A DNA stretch of 64,000 nt from Hibiscus mutabilis (taxonomy: Eukaryota > Streptophyta > Magnoliopsida > Malvales > Malvaceae), in contig CM033726.1 in NCBI GenBank assembly GCA_019671005.1, forward strand, positions 5,153,213 to 5,217,212, given 5' to 3'. Both the position numbers and the translations under genes were made by a program. Under the pieces are notes generated by a model. The model saw only the letters and a list, made by a program, of their open reading frames with translations. It was not told where the DNA came from and did not search any database. Of the stretch, positions 24,228 to 35,477 are shown piece after piece (position 1 is the stretch's first letter; each line of letters begins with the position of its first letter).

Positions 24228-24940
24228 GGGTAAGCTACACCAATAGTCACCGAACTATGGTTTCTTTCCTATTTTGGTCACCGAACTATTTTTTTGGCAA
24301 AAACATCCTTCCTATTTTGGTCAACGGCAGTTAAAAACTTAACAATTTTGCTGATGTAGAATTTTATTTTTTTAATTTTCCATGTCATTTATTCTCTCTC
24401 CTCGTAAGCAATACATGTTATTTTATAATATTTTTATTCAAACTAACAGGATGGTGATACGTGTCACTGCCTATTAGTGGAATAAAAGGAATGAAAAACT
24501 AAACCCCTTATGCAACTAGAGAGATGGTGACACATGTAAATGCCTAATAGGATGGTGACACGTGTAACTGTGTATTAGTCAGATGTCTCTGGCTGTATAA
24601 GAGGCTTGATTTTTCATTCATTTTATTCCACTAATAGGTAGTGACACATGGTGATAGTTTGAATAAAAACATTATAAAATAATATATATTACTTACGAAG
24701 AGAGAGAATAAATGACATGGAAAATTAAATTAAAAAATAAAATTACACGTCAGCAAAACTGTTAAGTTTTAACCGTCGGTGACCAAAATAGGAAGAAAAC
24801 ATAACGTTAGTGATGTTTTTGCCAAAAAATAATAGTTCGGTGACCAAAATAGGAAGGAAACATAAAGTTAGTAATGTTTTTGCCAAAAAAATAGTTTAGT
24901 GACCAAAATAGTGGACAAGACATTATGATGGTATTGGTGC
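24228..24940. mobile_element. Foldback/MITE with ~260-bp terminal inverted repeats
   Basis: The left arm 24228-24490 contains tggtcaccgaactatttttt, ggcaaaaacatc, ccatgtcatttattctctct and actgcctattagtggaataa. It recurs in inverted order in 24640-24930 (ttattccactaataggtagt ... gtgaccaaaatag). The right arm has an internal duplication of its outer ~60 bases (24780-24835 and 24837-24895). The loop 24490-24640 has direct repeats of gatggtgacac. No coding capacity. Confidence 0.8.
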
Positions 24941-24964
24941 GAATGTGGACAATTAACCACAAAT

Positions 24965-25155
24965 TAATCATTTGGAATTTTTTTTAATCAATGGTTTTCG
25001 ATTCACTAGTCAACTAATTCAGTTTTGATTTTACAGAAGTTCATTGTAGAGTCGATTCTCCCAACCTAATTTTTTCTATTCACAACGTCGGATTTGAATC
25101 CCTAACATTGTTTAAGAATCTAGTATCTCATCCTACTAGAACAACTTATTTAACT
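24965..25155 (-). mobile_element. Degenerate tRNA-derived SINE, copy 1
   Basis: On the minus strand it reads ctagtaggatgagatactag..., then a B-box-like ggattcaaatccgacgttg, then a body ending in gattctacaatgaacttctg. The same layout is found at 54928-55095 (best copy) and about 40770-40925, all on the minus strand. Confidence 0.5.
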
Positions 25156-25490
25156 AATTTATTATATTCTAATAAATTATTATATTAAATACAAACTTCA
25201 TTTTATTATATTAGAAAATATCATTAAGAAATTATATAAAATTTAGTAGAGTGTTGTGGTATGGGAAGGATTCAATCACTTGCAAAGAGGTGAGGAAATC
25301 GACGACCTACAAGTTGGTGAAATATAGTTTAAGCTGAGAGTGGCTGAGAATGATCCACCGGTGATAGAGTTGAGGAAATCATGTTTATTTTTGCTGGTAT
25401 TCATTCAATAACAAAAGCCATTTTTTATTTATCCACCTGGAATGAAAGCTCTCCAGCACGAAAATATCATATTTTCTGGGTATAATGTAA

Positions 25491-26070
25491 AAAATGTACT
25501 TAGCGTTTAATTGGATAGTCATTTTAATTTTTATTTTTTTAAGCACTTCAATTTTTCATTTTGGTTCAAATTGATCAATCTGTAGATGAAAACTATTAGT
25601 CAAGTAATGATAAGCAACTTGAAATGACTTGACAGATTGACACTTCACCAGAAAAAATAATTGATTGATATGTCATTCAATTATGATATGTCATTCTGTC
25701 AAGTCAGCACACTTGTCTATATGACACTAATATGTAGATTTGCCACAATATTTCAAGCCATTTACTGTTAGTTGACTAACAGTTTTCATCCATGGAAGGG
25801 TCATTTTGACCGAAAATGAAACTTCGATGGTTAAAGTGCGTTTAAAAACTAAAGGTCAAACCAATCTAAGTGGTAAGTATCTTGGTATAACTTAAGCAAG
25901 TTTCGAGTTCGAGGCGTTGTGTATGCAGAAAATCTTCGCTAGAAGACTTACCCACCAAAGTCAGGTGCGCGACACGGGTCGTCCGAATTAGTTAGGGCTA
26001 AGCCCTAAAAATTGGAAGGACAACAAAAAATAAAGCCAAAGTGACTATCCAATTAGAACTTTCAAAATGT
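25491..26070. mobile_element. MITE related to the 31412 element, carrying a SINE
   Basis: The left end has ggtataatgtaaaaaatgta and ttaattggatagtcatttt; the right end has ccaaagtgactatccaatta. In between, ttttggttcaaattgatcaatc...catttactgttagttgactaac...ggtcattttgaccgaaaatg forms inverted arms. The layout matches the complete 351-bp element at 31412-31762. The outermost right end merges into the LINE 3' end at about 26060. The SINE at 25855 splits the right arm. Confidence 0.6.
25855..26030 (+). mobile_element. tRNA-derived SINE inserted in a MITE
   Basis: Head region ccaatctaagtggtaagtat (A-box-like) and cgagttcgaggc at about 25906-25918 (fits the B-box consensus GWTCRANNC), body to ttggaaggacaac and an A-run. 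It is flanked by the near-identical direct repeats aaaaactaaag (25844-25854) and aaaaaataaag (26025-26035). Removing it restores the continuous right arm of the MITE. Confidence 0.65.
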
Positions 26071-26600
26071 TTTCTTTATCAGCATAGTATGATTTTATTA
26101 AAAACAAAAACCATACAAGCCTATCACCATGGACCTCATTACAAACCTCTCTACACCTAAATGAGAAAAAGTATCCATGATGATAAGAAAGCGAAAATAC
26201 ACATCAAAGAAAGAGAAAGCCATCATAGAACATGGACATCAATGACAACTCAACGCTCAAATTACTTGAAATAAAACAACTCAAACAACTCCCTTTTGCC
26301 AAAGCATCAGCTACCCATTTACTTCACGACACATTACGAAAATATATTGCCAGTAAGAACAAACAAACCTCATCAATCATTCGGAACCATTTCCAATACT
26401 TTCAAGAACGATGTTCACGGTGTATGACCCAAGAGACATCCATCACCGAATCTAACTCGATAAGGACTGAAGTATCACAACCCCATTGAGGACGACGTAA
26501 CATGTTCAACGCTTCCCAAAGCACCATTCCACCCATCCATTAGCCATGTGCCCATAATAACAACAGAAGTCGGCAGTACAATTGGTTCAATCAATTTGCA
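26065..26600 (-). pseudogene. LINE 3' end with RNase H remnant
   Basis: Read on the minus strand, the block contains VADALAKGS preceded by frames typical of the reverse-transcriptase-type RNase H at the end of plant LINE ORF2, and a 3' UTR ending tttttaataaaatcatacta. Several stops and frame changes break it. Together with 26640-29170 it probably forms one internally deleted LINE whose endonuclease and RT are gone. Confidence 0.55.
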
Positions 26601-26639
26601 TTACACAACCTCCCAAAAGAGTAATACGCCACCTTATTT

Positions 26640-27168
26640 AGGAGCACAAAACCAAATACGACTAAAATGTGAGAAGGAGCAAAACGTTCCAATTTGATTT
26701 CACGCAAGAAACAATGTTGTCGTTGAAAAGGCACGACAACACCCGCATGGTACCCTATTGGCCCTTTGTCCGAGACTCGATAATTCGAGCAATATCCTTA
26801 ACAATTTGGTCTTCGTTTCCCACAGTATTTGCACCCACCAGTCTGCCCAATTCAATAGTTTCCTTTGCTTCTCTCAAAATGGCACACTTACGATTGTGAA
26901 AGTCCGAATCAGAAAGAGAACCATTCGCGGCACCTTGGTCTTTTGATTTACGTGGCATTCCTCTACACTTCTTGCTTAAACGATTTTCAGCTTGTTCACG
27001 TTTGTCGGGAGAAATAAAGTTTAACGTTAACTTGGACATACTTCGAACTTTTCGTTCTCGGTCATTGTATTGCTGGGTTTGATAAGAAATAAACTAATCT
27101 AATAAAGTAAATAAACGCATAAATAAAGTTTGGACATACTTCGAACTTTTCGTTTTCGGCCATTGTAT
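26640..27168 (-). pseudogene. LINE ORF1 C-terminal part, downstream of the solo LTR
   Basis: The minus-strand frame 26755-27039 is lysine/arginine-rich (KKCRGMPRKSK) followed by GSLSDSDFHNRKCAILREAK and NEDQIVKDIARIIESR. Its beginning joins 27060-27163 (AENEKFEVCP) and, across the inserted LTR, the frame at 28700-28979. It looks like the C-terminal half of a LINE ORF1. Confidence 0.5.
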
Positions 27169-27225
27169 TGTTGGGTTTCATAAGAAATAAACTGATATAA
27201 TCAAGTAAATAAACACAGCGGAAAA
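27032..27225. repeat. 98-bp tandem duplication covering LTR end and flank
   Basis: ttggacatacttcgaacttt through gtaaataaac occurs at 27032 and again at 27130. Each unit contains the LTR terminus (tgttgggttt or tgctgggttt) plus the flanking LINE sequence. The duplication therefore happened after the LTR inserted. Confidence 0.85.
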
Positions 27226-28696
27226 ATATCCTATGAAAAATTTCTAGGATCTCATGCAATCATATTAATGTACACAAGAGGAAATAAAAAAATTTGAGTT
27301 GAGGCGCTGTCTTTCTGAAAGACGACCGCCCTCTACAAGTAGAGTATCCACACGCGAATAGACGACGAACGACTATCATAAGATTTCAAAAATCTAGTTT
27401 TTGTAGTTTTGGTGGCTATTTCGAAATCCCTAGATTCATCACAAAACCCTTGACATACATACATATATATGACTTGAATAGGGTTAGGTTGAGTTCACTA
27501 TTATAATTTAATTAAAACTCTTTTTAAATAAATTATAATTTAAAATGAATTCTATTATCTTATAAAGAATTCAAATTCAACCAACTCTAGATAAAGTGAT
27601 TTATTTAATAATATTATTTATTTAAAATAAATAAATAATATATTCTAAAATAGATTCCTTATCTGATAAGGAATTTAAATCCAATCAAATCTAGATAATA
27701 TTATTTATTTATATTATTTTTCAAAAAATAATAAATAAATAAGATATTATATTACAAATTTAAACCTTTAAATTCGAATAAATAATCTCTAATAATATAA
27801 TTTAAAATAATCGCATTATCTTAAATTTATTATTGAGAGTAATAACCACAACCATTCTTATTCATTCTTAGTGTGCGACCCTATAAGTTCATTTAACGTT
27901 GGTAGTAGATAAAATCACATTTTATTCTACAAGTCATAAGTGGCCTCTAGCAAGACATTATAACTATCCAAGTTAAATAAAAAGCTCATAATCCGAGACA
28001 ACTTTAATTCAGTTTATATCATAATCCTTTTATCTCACGATATCTTGATAGAATATAAGGCATGAAAAATGTTAACCTTATATCGTTCTATCTTTAGTTT
28101 CGCGATGCCCAATTGAACTAACTAAACAAATGACATTGATCTCTATCAACTCATTTGAGCACGGCCATACATTTCTCAGTCTCAATCATCGAGTGGCCCA
28201 AAGATATCTCTCTTATGTTAAGAAGGATAAATTTCATCTTAATCACTCACATCTCACTGCATGATTCCTTATTATGTTCAAGCATAACCTTTATAATCGT
28301 CCGATTAAAAACGATGTTTGACTATGTCAAAACATAATAGTCATCATGTTGAGAACCGTAGCAATTTCAAGTCTAAGGATTCAATGTCACAACTGTATAA
28401 GATTAATATATAATTTTAATCCATGTATTAATCTTAAGACTAGTCGATCCTAATATTTGTTCTCAACAAATACATATATGAATTTGATTTGAATCTCATT
28501 CACATATTCATCTTATGAATATCTATCAAACTCCATACTAATCTTATCTTATTATTGTTCCCACAATAATAACTGATTATAGATATTTAGAATAATAATA
28601 TTCAAGGATACAAAAGCATACAAATTTATCATAATAATAAATTCAATAATCAAAATATCATGTCCATACAATAGGTCTTAGGCACTATTGCTAACA
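27169..28696 (-). mobile_element. Solo Ty1/copia LTR
   Basis: On the minus strand it starts tgttagcaatagtgcctaag (28696) and ends ttatgaaacccaaca (27169), typical TG...CA copia LTR ends. The plus-strand flanks are tgtat (27164-27168) and tgtac (28697-28701), a 5-base target duplication with one change. No internal copia sequence is present, so it formed by LTR-LTR recombination. A large AT-rich part (27490-27830) contains several small inverted repeats. Confidence 0.8.
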
Positions 28697-28699
28697 TGT

Positions 28700-29170
28700 A
28701 CAACACAAACTCAGACTTTGTTCTCTCATCTTTCTCAACAAGCTGATAATTCGAAACTTCATATTTAGAGTTGGCACGAGGTGGAATATCGCAAATAGTG
28801 CATTCGATGACATCATTTTGCGATCGAGGCTCCTCAATAATTCGATAACATCCAATTTGTTCATCATCCGACCAGCTATCCTGATTATCGGTTACATCTT
28901 CCACCCTTAAATCTACTCGGCGGGTTAATTCTAAAATTGGTATGTTAACTGAATCAAATTTGGTATTTTTTCTTCTCAAAAAAATGATCTTATTTCTTTC
29001 GATTCAAGCGAGACTCTAATCTTGTACCCACGCAACCGAAAGCCATCAAGACGCTCAATTACTCTCAATGCACCTTGCCAATGAAAACGCGGAGGAATGT
29101 TTGACACAAAACACGTCTAGCAACGCCGGCTTTGGTTATTCCGATATGGCTCGCTCATTGTAGTCGATCG
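28700..29170 (-). pseudogene. LINE ORF1 with RRM-like domain, split by the solo LTR
   Basis: The minus-strand frame upstream of 28980 reads RVIERLDGFRLRGYKIRVSL, the last strand-helix-strand part of an RNA-recognition motif. After a frame change it continues in 28700-28979 with an acidic region (DNQDSWSDDEQIG). RRM-bearing ORF1 proteins are known from plant LINEs. The protein would bind LINE RNA. The frame is interrupted by stops and by the LTR at 28696. Confidence 0.5.
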
Positions 29171-29905
29171 GTTCCAATTGGATGTATAAGAAAGCAAGCA
29201 TTATACTTGTCATTCATGTATGAATCTTCTTGTTGAGTCGAATCTATGCTTTTTGATACTTGATTTTGGTAATTTTCTATTGCGTAAGAAAGGTCATTAT
29301 AGGGTTAACATTTGAACGATTCGAGGTGGGTAAAAAAAATTTTAAGTTAGTCGAGTTACTTTCACGATGTTATATTAAAATTTTAAAATATAAAATTATA
29401 AAATTTTAAAAACCATAGAATTAAATTATTAATATAAAGAAAAAATATCTAGATTATATAAAAATCAAAATTTTTTGAAAATATTACTAGTCCAATACTC
29501 TCTCGATCCATCTATGAGAAAAACACCTAGCGACAGAAACAATAATAGAACATCTTTGGAATCATTTCAATCTGGACAGCCAATAAAGTTGATATGGGTC
29601 GGCCACATCTGCCGAGTCCGAAAAAGATACCTCGCCGCGTGGCAAAGCCGAAGTTGACGTAAGATTCGGGAACCATAAAAAATAATTGTGTCCAGTGCAA
29701 ATTTGCTTTTGCATATGAAATTGGTTTAATGTATAAATTGTCCACTAAAGTATATCATCTTTTACCTTTTGGCTTTTTTAATTTTTATTTAAATCATAAT
29801 TTAAAGTATAAAACATTAAACAGTTTAGTCCTTTTACATACTCATTTTATCTCGTTTAATAATGTAAAACACTCCATTATTATTTTAAGTATTTTATTGT
29901 GCAAT
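29171..29905. other. AT-rich intergenic stretch, no gene seen
   Basis: No conserved domain, RNA gene or element border is recognisable. Short frames at 29475-29745 and 29729-29968 lack motifs and are probably chance. Confidence 0.5.
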
Positions 29906-29908
29906 ATA

Positions 29909-31105
29909 GGCTTAAAGATCAAATTAATCTTCAAAAAAAAAAATAAAAAAACAATTAACCCCTTATAAAAAATTTATACCTAATTTAGCCTACATTAGCC
30001 GAAACGCACTCAATTTAATCTTTATATAACGGTTAATAAATTTTGACCATTAACTCACTGACAACTAATAAAATGATGACATAAGACACATGATGGAAGT
30101 GACATGTCATTAAAATGTAAAAAAATCTAAAAAGTCTAAAAATATTAAATATATATAATTTTAAAATATAAACATAATACTTTTATTTATTTATTTTCTT
30201 ATTTCGGTTTAATTTTTATAAAAACATAAAATAATTTTTTTGTAAAACCTTCAAAGTTTTATTTCTTTCAAAAAGACCTTAAATCCCTAAGTCAAACATC
30301 GTCACCGATTCAACTGCCGACCACTCTCTGTATTAGAAAATTTTCTGCCATTTTTGCGGTCCTACCACTGTCACCAAAGCCTACTATTGTCCTTGCACCC
30401 ATTCTCACCGTCGAACACCCCGTGATCACCCCACTCGTTTTCCCTTGATATTGCTTCTCCCCAATACCTTTGTCTATCCCAACACCGTCGTCTACCGCAA
30501 TACCAACAACCTCCACCATCGATTAAACTGATTTGGGAATTTGGGAGTGTAGGATTAAAATTTTGGAAATTTGTGGCATTCTAGAAAATTCTTATATTTT
30601 GGGATTTTTATAATTGAAAATATTTTTTATAACTTAATAAAAATTTTAAATATTATTTCAATATAAATATTTTATATTTTAAATAATTATTAAAATTATT
30701 TTAGATTTTTATGATTTTAAATAAAAAATATATATTTTTTATAATTATATACATTTTTAATTTTTAATTTTTTCACAACTTTATTTTTTTAGATTTTCTT
30801 GAATTTTTAAATAATTTTTTATAACATTTTAGATTTTTTAATTTAATATATATTTTATAATTTTAAATATTTAAAAAAATTGAAATAATTTTTACGGTGT
30901 TTATGACGTGGCACTTTCAGAATGTGCCACGTTTTACCATCTTAATAATTGTTTGTGAGTTACGATCAATGTTACGATCAATGTTACGAAAATGCTAAAT
31001 TGATCGCAATTTAAATTATGGGGTTAGATTGGGTGCAAAAATTTTATAAGAGCTTAATTGATTTATTATTATTATTTATTGAGGAATAATTTGTCCTTTT
31101 AGCCC
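29909..31105. mobile_element. 1.2-kb inverted-repeat element with GC-richer core
   Basis: The ends ggcttaaagatcaaattaat (left) and the reverse complement of ttcctcaataaataat...ccttttagccc (right) are imperfect inverted repeats extending inward through caattaaccccttataaaa / caattaagctcttataaaat for well over 100 bases. Flanks gcaatata and gcaataaa may be the target duplication. The inner flanks are almost pure A/T, while 30295-30535 is markedly richer in G and C. Confidence 0.6.
30905..30935. other. Perfect 9-bp hairpin stem
   Basis: acgtggcac and gtgccacgt, separated by tttcagaat, lie in the right arm of the 1.2-kb inverted-repeat element. Confidence 0.7.
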
Positions 31106-31411
31106 GCAATAAATAAATTATTTTATAATAAATTCCTAAAAATAAATGTGTATTCTTAAATAGTCATTGGTCAAGTATCATTGCGAGCTTAGACAAGAAT
31201 AATAATACATTAATATTAATATGTAGTTGATTGATGACAAAGTTTTGTCATTAACATGGAGATGTCAAAATCAATATATAAGTGTGTTAGAGAATGACAT
31301 ACTAAATTGACCTGCTATGAACATGTTTCTTGAATTATTATACAATAGTCATAACATTACTTATAGTGCATTACGTTGTTTTCATAAACTGTGTGTTTTG
31401 GATTAAACTTA

Positions 31412-31762
31412 GGTATAAAGCCAAAAAATACCTCCAACGTTTGACTGAATAGTCACTTTGGCCTATATCTCTTTTTTGGAGCAATTCAACCCTCACGTTT
31501 TATTTTGGTTCAAAATGGCCCCTCCTCGGATGAAAATTGTTACCGCATTTGTCTATATAGTATTGTCATGTCAGCGTGCACTGCCATATAAGTTTGTCTC
31601 ATCATTTCAAGCCATTTACTATCAGTTAACTGGTAATTTTCATCCGCGGATGAGCTATTTTGACCCAAAATAAAACTTTAAGATTTGAATTGCTCCAAAA
31701 AAAAAGAATAAGGACCGAAGTGACTATTCAATTAAACATTAGGGACATTTTAACTTTATGCC
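31412..31762. mobile_element. 351-bp MULE-type MITE
   Basis: The inverted ends are ggtataaagccaaaaaatac and ggcataaagttaaaatgtcc (read from the right). The arms share tgaatagtcactttggcc / tgaatagtcacttcggtcc. It is flanked by the identical 9-base direct repeats ttaaactta at 31403-31411 and 31763-31771. A 9-base duplication is the Mutator-superfamily hallmark (established). No coding capacity. Confidence 0.9.
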
Positions 31763-31771
31763 TTAAACTTA

Positions 31772-33192
31772 TATATACGTTTTGTATGAAAATTTTGAAA
31801 CGTTTCAAGCATCATTTTGGTGACTAATGTAACCTTCGTGATCATGTCATAACGTTTAGTCATGTATGAGGTGTTACAATTTCACACTTGTTCTTACTAA
31901 CAATCACTCATAATCCACTCCAAGAGCGCTTATATTGATTTAATTAAAATTTAATTATAAAATATTGGTGTAAAATAGTATCTAAATTATGATACAAAAC
32001 TTAGTTTAGTTCGAATTAAATTTGAATTACACTTAATTTTATTTTTCAAAATACATTATAAAAAATTCAAAACTCAAATCAATTAGCCTTAATAATGCTC
32101 CTCTTTTGGAAGTAATATGACAACTCAATCCATTTTGTCGTTGAATTCATGAGTGTTCCGACAAATAAATAAATAAAAGATGAAGATTTTATTCCTTTCA
32201 GTGTCACCGCAAGACAAAGTACATAAGTGTTGATTTTTTATGGGCTCCACCTCTTGCAAGCTGTAACAACTCACCATTTTGACACATTTATTAAATGCAG
32301 GGTGGAACTATGTGAAGATAGTTTTTTCGTGGCCCCAAAATTCGAAATAATAATAATAACAATTTCTCTTGAAAAATTTAAAGTTTTATTTTGATCTTTA
32401 AAATATTAAAAAATTGTTGTTCCTTAAAATTGTTAAAATTTTACATTAATATATATATATATATATGTTTCTATAAATTAAATTGATATTTTTAAAAAGA
32501 TGGAATTTAAAATATCAAAATTGGAAATTATAAATAAATAGGTTTAATTTTATTTTTTAAAATTTTAATTTCTTCTGCAAGTAAATGTTTCAAAACTAAT
32601 AAAATATTAATGAATTATAACTGATATATACACACAAATTTAGTTTTTTCTTCAGTTTTTATTTCAATATTATTTTTTATTTTTTATTTCTCAAATCATG
32701 AATCTTTTCATTTTCTTTTTATAATATTTTGAAATATAAATAAAATAATAAAAATTACATTGCATGAAACCAAAATTAGATCTCACCTCTAAATTTTTAA
32801 ATTGATGAAAATCGAAAATTTTCAGCAAACTCATAATATTTTTAAACACTTCCATCCTATTGCGTTATTTTATAAATAAAATCAATTTTTACTAAATTGC
32901 TGAACATTTTAAGAAATTTTATAAGTTTGAGTGTCAATATCTATTACTACTATAATTTAATTTTCTTTTCAAGAAAAAATTAGTGGATGATTTGTCAAAA
33001 AACATATTATTAATATATATTTATTCCATGAAGTTACATGTAAACATATGTCATGTTTGGTTAACTTGTAACTGACGTGATGTATTATTTAATGCGTTTA
33101 TATTAGAGCAAGTACAGATAATCATGTGTTTGGTATATTTGATATTTAATACGTTGTTTTATTTAATAAGCAAGTTGAGTTATATTTATCAC
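31772..33192. other. AT-rich intergenic stretch, no gene seen
   Basis: Only A/T-rich low-complexity DNA, including a short (TA)n at about 32448-32466. No open frame with recognisable content on either strand. Confidence 0.5.
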
Positions 33193-35447
33193 TGTTGTCA
33201 CTAATTTTTTTTAAAAGAAAAAAGAAAAAAATGAATAAAATGAAAATAATAATAATAATAAAGTAAAAAAGGGGAACCACGCGCCTGGCGCGCGTACTGC
33301 ACGCGCAAGGGTTTCTCCCCCCAACCCCCTGTTCGCAAATGCAGCAGCGGTTATTGCTGCCCCCGCCGCGTCTGGACCACGGCGGCCATCGCCGGTGGTG
33401 CCAGGTGGTCCGCCGCACCCTGCAAAACAAGAAAGAAAAGGAGTTCGAACCCTAATTAAATTGGGGGCAAAATCTCTCAAATTGGAGCCAATCAGATGAA
33501 ATTCAGATTGAATTTCAACAAATTAAAGCTGAGATGATTTCCTGGTATGATTTCATGGAACAAAAATAGGGATTTTGTCCCCAAATTGCCTTGAATCCCA
33601 ATCCCCCAAACCCTATAAATAGTTCCCTTTTCACCATTGTTGAACACACAAGAAGCATCCAAAAAATACTAAAAAATTGGTCTAAAAATACCAAGAAAAA
33701 TACTCTGAAAATTTTTGGGAAGTTCTGGAATTTTTGGAGTTTTGGGGCAGCATTAGTTCGAGTTTTCGCAAGGAGTAGGAGCTAACAATTCGCTGCTTCA
33801 TCGGTATAATTTCTTCCCTTTTTCTTTTATAATTTTAATTCAGTTTTTGTTTTATTCGTTCATGTCAATGTTTTTACTTTCTATATGTTTTGTTCGTATG
33901 AGTTAATCAGAATTTGTTCGAATTAATCCCTTTATAGTGAGGTTTCTTTCAAAATAATAATAATATAAAAAGAACATCAAGAACATGTTGTTTACTTTTA
34001 AAAAAATGGTGTTTGATTCATTTGATTTTCTAAAAAATTAAAATGGTGTTTCTTGAAATAAATCTTTTAATTTTAAAAAATATATAAAAATAATAATAAA
34101 ACTCTTCAAAAAAACAAAAAATGACGCTGTTAAAATAAGGAAGTTTTTCTTAAAAAATATATAAAAAAACAAAACAAAAAACAATAAAAATAATGTTTGA
34201 TTCTAAAAAATTCAAAATTGGTGTTTGTTGAAATAATTTTTTTTCTAAATAATCCAAAATCTTTAAAAAATGAATTTCAAAAACTTGCAAATAAATTTTT
34301 CTTAAAAAATGAAAAAAGTTTTTTTTAAAACATAAAAGATTTTCTTTAAAAAAGGGGTTTAAAATTTACAAATAAAAAAATTTAAAAAGATAAAGACTTT
34401 AAAAAACATAAAAAGAATAAAGAAGAAAAAAACTTTTTTCAAAATTAACAAAAAAACTTAGAAAATGGCAAAAATATTTAAAACAAAGAAAAAGAATAAA
34501 AAACTCTAAAATACAAAAAAAAGTAAATAACATTTTGAATAAAAGCTTTAAAACGCAAAAAGTAAAAAAAAAGCCTGAAAACAATAAGAAATATAAAAAT
34601 AAGACCTTTTCAATTTGTCAAAAAAAATTCTCGAATATAAAAAGAATAAAAACAAACAAAAACTTCTTCAAATAAACTTAAAAATAAAAAAAAAGTTTTA
34701 AATAATAGAAATCTTTTCAAAATAAAGTAAACACTAAACTAAGCCCATTAAGAATTTCGAGTTTTAAATCCTGCTTCTTTTCTTGTTTTGTTTTCTTTAG
34801 CTTTAGTGTTAAGTTGGCCTTAGGAATAGGCTCTTCAAACCTTAGATAGAGACTTCTTTGAAATAAAACTTTCTTCATAAGGAATAAATTACGCTTAATA
34901 AAATTCAAACCCTTAAATAGGAAAAACACTTAGACCTTTTTTAGGATTAATAAGTTTAAACTCAGAATAAATAAAAATTTTCAACAAATCAAGTTTATTT
35001 GTTTTATAAAAAAGTAAAATTAAAATAATGCGGTGTCTTACTAAACGGAAATGACGGGTTAGCGCCAGAGGTGTTGGCGGCGATTGGAGTTCATTTTCGG
35101 ATAGTAAGGCCGTTAAAATAAAATTAAACTTATGAACGGACAATAATTTAAGCTTTACATCGATTCGCAAAATCCGACTTTAAAACCTTTTGTAACCGAC
35201 AAGGTACCAATTTTTGGGCGCTGTGGGGTGCTAACCCTTCCCCACGTGTAACCGACTCCCGAACCCGTTTTTGAGTTTTCACAGACCAAAATCGTAGTTT
35301 TAATAAAATAAAAATGATTTTATTAAAATGACCTATTTTTAAGTGATCCAATCACACCTTTAAAAAAATTGGTGGCGACTCCGTTGTTTTTGACTTTTTA
35401 TTTTAAAAAAACGTCGAGACCCATCCATAAAAAAAGGGGTTGCGACA
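33193..35447 (+). mobile_element. Tat-type LTR followed by a primer-binding site, truncated at the GH9 gene
   Basis: The probable start is tgttgtcac at 33193 (not certain). The end is gttgcgaca at 35447. It has a GC-rich U3 part (33275-33425), a TATA element at 33614, a ~750-base extremely A-rich part (33950-34710), and the block ggtaccaatttttgggcgct...ttccccacgtg at 35203-35264 shared with two other LTRs in the window. The primer-binding site is at 35451. The element interior then breaks off within about 40 bases, at the 3' end of the GH9 gene. Confidence 0.7.
33612..33622 (+). promoter_or_regulatory. TATA box of the Tat-type LTR
   Basis: cctataaatag sits downstream of the GC-rich U3 part and about 30 bases before a plausible transcript start, as expected for an LTR promoter. 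Confidence 0.5.
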
Positions 35448-35450
35448 GTT

Positions 35451-35468
35451 TGGCGACTTCGCTGGGAA
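35451..35468 (+). other. Primer-binding site of the truncated Tat-type element
   Basis: tggcgacttcgctgggaa lies three bases after the LTR end. It differs from the PBS at 4815 only at its last positions. Confidence 0.7.
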
Positions 35469-35477
35469 CTTTTTTTT

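Noticed and set aside
33146..33480. GC-rich frames of about 90 codons
   Set aside because: They lie in the GC-rich U3 part of an LTR, overlap in two frames and contain no motif.
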